Shown piece after piece: positions 62,760 to 64,000 of a stretch of DNA of 64,000 bases. Source of the stretch: Alphaproteobacteria bacterium UBA6324 (GTDB lineage Bacteria > Pseudomonadota > Alphaproteobacteria > CAAGCB01 > CAG-977). The notes below the pieces were generated by a model. The model was not told the origin of the DNA and did not search any database. It was given only the letters and a program-made list of their open reading frames with translations. A program made the position numbers and the translations under genes. Where the stretch lies: assembly GCA_002439085.1 (NCBI GenBank), contig DJSW01000029.1, positions 100,324 to 164,323 of the forward strand, given 5' to 3'. The stretch's first letter is position 1. Every line of letters starts with the position of its first letter.

Positions 62760-63971
62760 ATGATAGAACGACCGCTGTATTTGGACAGATTGTTCCGTTG
62801 GAAAGATAAAGACGTCATAAAAGTCATCACCGGCATCCGACGTTGCGGGAAATCCAAGTTGCTGGAATGTTACGCTGAAAAACTGATAAAATCGGGCGTT
62901 CCCGAAAATGCCGTCGTTCAAATAAATTTTGAAGACAAGAAAAACGACAAATTTACTGCGGACACATTAAACAAATATCTTGAACAAAAAATAGAAGAAA
63001 ACAAGGGAAACAATTCATATATTTTTCTGGATGAAATTCAAAACGTCAAAAAATGGGAAACCGTTGTCGCTTCGATCAGGCTGAAAAAGAATGCGGATAT
63101 TTATATAACCGGATCGAACGCTTATATGCTGTCTTCGGAATTGGCAACATTTTTATCCGGAAGATATGTTGAAATCAAGATGTTTCCCCTATCATTTTCG
63201 GAATTTCTATTATTCCATACTTTTCCGAACGATATGTCGGTTGACGCTAAATTCCAGCTCTATATGAAATTCGGCGGAATGCCGTCTTTGATGGAATGTG
63301 ATTTCGATGAACGCCTGTGTCTTGATATGCTTGACGGGATTTACAACACCGTCGTGATCAAGGACGTTTTAACGCATAACCCGAACGAAAACACGGCAAC
63401 GGCGGAAAAAATCAGCGATTATCTGGCAGACAATATCGGGAACACAACCAGTATAAACAGCATCACGAACACACTGTTCAATGAAAAACTCATAACCAGT
63501 AAAAACAACACCTTTGTTGCAGATTACATAACTTCATTTGAAAAAGCTTTCATTTTTCATTCAATTAAAAGATATGACATAAAAGGAAAAGATTATTTAC
63601 GCAGTATGGAAAAATACTATATCTGCGACACGGGGTTCAGATATTATAAGCTAGGAAAGACAACCGATGTCGGACGAATTATCGAAAACATCGTCTATTT
63701 TGAACTGCTGCGCCGCGGATACAAAGTCGGAATCGGGAAAATCGCCAATAAAGAAGTCGATTTCGTTGCAATCAAACAGGATAAAACGGTATATATTCAA
63801 GTAACGGAAACTTTAGCCGACGAAAATACACGGGAAAGAGAGTTATCGTCCCTGCAAGCCATCAAAGACAATTTTGAAAAAATCGTTCTGACCGCCGATC
63901 GGCTGTTTTCCGGTTATACCGAAAACGGCATTAAAATTGTAAATTTGATCGACTGGTTGCTGAACAAGTAA
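62760..63971 (+). CDS. AAA_14/DUF4143 family ATPase
   Basis: The protein is 403 aa. The N-terminal P-loop ATPase has Walker A GIRRCGKS, Walker B YIFLDEIQN and a sensor ITGSNA; the C-terminal DUF4143 part, with FELLRRGYKVGIGK and KEVDFVAIK, has the look of a restriction-nuclease fold (E..D..K pattern). The family is common in anaerobes and gut bacteria, often horizontally moved, with unknown function. AAGGAG precedes the ATG, with two hairpin repeats further upstream. DNA is A+T-rich compared with the rest of the chromosome. Confidence 0.9.
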   Translation: MIERPLYLDRLFRWKDKDVIKVITGIRRCGKSKLLECYAEKLIKSGVPENAVVQINFEDKKNDKFTADTLNKYLEQKIEENKGNNSYIFLDEIQNVKKWETVVASIRLKKNADIYITGSNAYMLSSELATFLSGRYVEIKMFPLSFSEFLLFHTFPNDMSVDAKFQLYMKFGGMPSLMECDFDERLCLDMLDGIYNTVVIKDVLTHNPNENTATAEKISDYLADNIGNTTSINSITNTLFNEKLITSKNNTFVADYITSFEKAFIFHSIKRYDIKGKDYLRSMEKYYICDTGFRYYKLGKTTDVGRIIENIVYFELLRRGYKVGIGKIANKEVDFVAIKQDKTVYIQVTETLADENTRERELSSLQAIKDNFEKIVLTADRLFSGYTENGIKIVNLIDWLLNK

Positions 63972-64000
63972 GCCCCCTGCAACGGCACGGCCTGCCCAAT

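Overview
The window looks like part of the chromosome of an uncultured Gram-negative alphaproteobacterium with moderately high G+C. The evidence for this is a rnd-kdsD-lptC-lptA-lptB-rpoN-hpf-ptsN cluster, a FlaF-type flagellar regulator, an Rsm22-family rRNA methyltransferase, a long-form hibernation factor, and LPS-transport and Kdo-precursor genes that imply an outer membrane. Most of the DNA is dense, ordinary chromosomal coding sequence. Three stretches are visibly richer in A+T: the phosphoglycerol-transferase-like gene at 5.1-7.3 kb, the restriction-modification pair at 46.5-48.5 kb, and the DUF4143 ATPase at 62.6-64 kb. I assigned no species.

Layout. 0-5 kb: a lipoprotein, an adenosine deaminase-like enzyme behind a good sigma-70 promoter, a periplasmic binding protein, flaF, a DUF5131 gene and tRNA-Ala(CGC). 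5-14 kb: a long minus-strand cluster for LPS precursor and transport, sigma-54, ribosome hibernation and PTS-Ntr, ending in an OpgB-like transferase. 14-19 kb: tRNA-Leu(CAG), uppP, a GST, a small lipoprotein and two coupled glycosyltransferase-like genes. 19-27.4 kb: thrS-infC (infC seems to start at ATA), a parvulin, secA and uvrC. 27.4-27.7 kb: a non-coding A+T-rich gap with two perfect DnaA boxes. 27.7-32.7 kb: a DprE1-like/DprE2-like pair in an operon with a strange DUF4114-SDR fusion, then a PfkB kinase. 32.8-41.2 kb: clpA-clpS, a D,D-carboxypeptidase, Rsm22, a zinc-ribbon protein, transketolase and class II aldolase. 41.2-46.4 kb: a Cys-rich secreted protein, a cold-shock protein, RNase D, an acyl-ACP thioesterase, a methyltransferase, and guanine deaminase behind a purine riboswitch with its own terminator. 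46.5-49.6 kb: an NgoFVII-type restriction-modification system, a minimal nucleotidyltransferase and a TopAI(YjhX)/GNAT pair. 49.8-64 kb: HdeD, a TolC-MacA-MacB export operon, a degenerate alkaline phosphatase-like lipoprotein, a MATE pump, a fructokinase-MFS-GT-C operon and a DUF4143 ATPase behind two 40-bp hairpin repeats.

How the parts fit. Envelope biogenesis dominates (Kdo precursor, Lpt machinery, UppP, carboxypeptidase, glycosyltransferases, Sec translocation, parvulin, OpgB-like transferase). Purine salvage is represented by an adenosine deaminase-like enzyme, an adenosine kinase-like PfkB protein and riboswitch-controlled guanine deaminase. The parts most worth a second look are the riboswitch, the DprE1/DprE2/fusion operon in which both SDR domains have lost the catalytic Tyr, the pseudo-phosphatase beside the TolC operon, the DnaA-box gap and the hairpin repeats. 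All calls come from reading the sequence; no database search was run.
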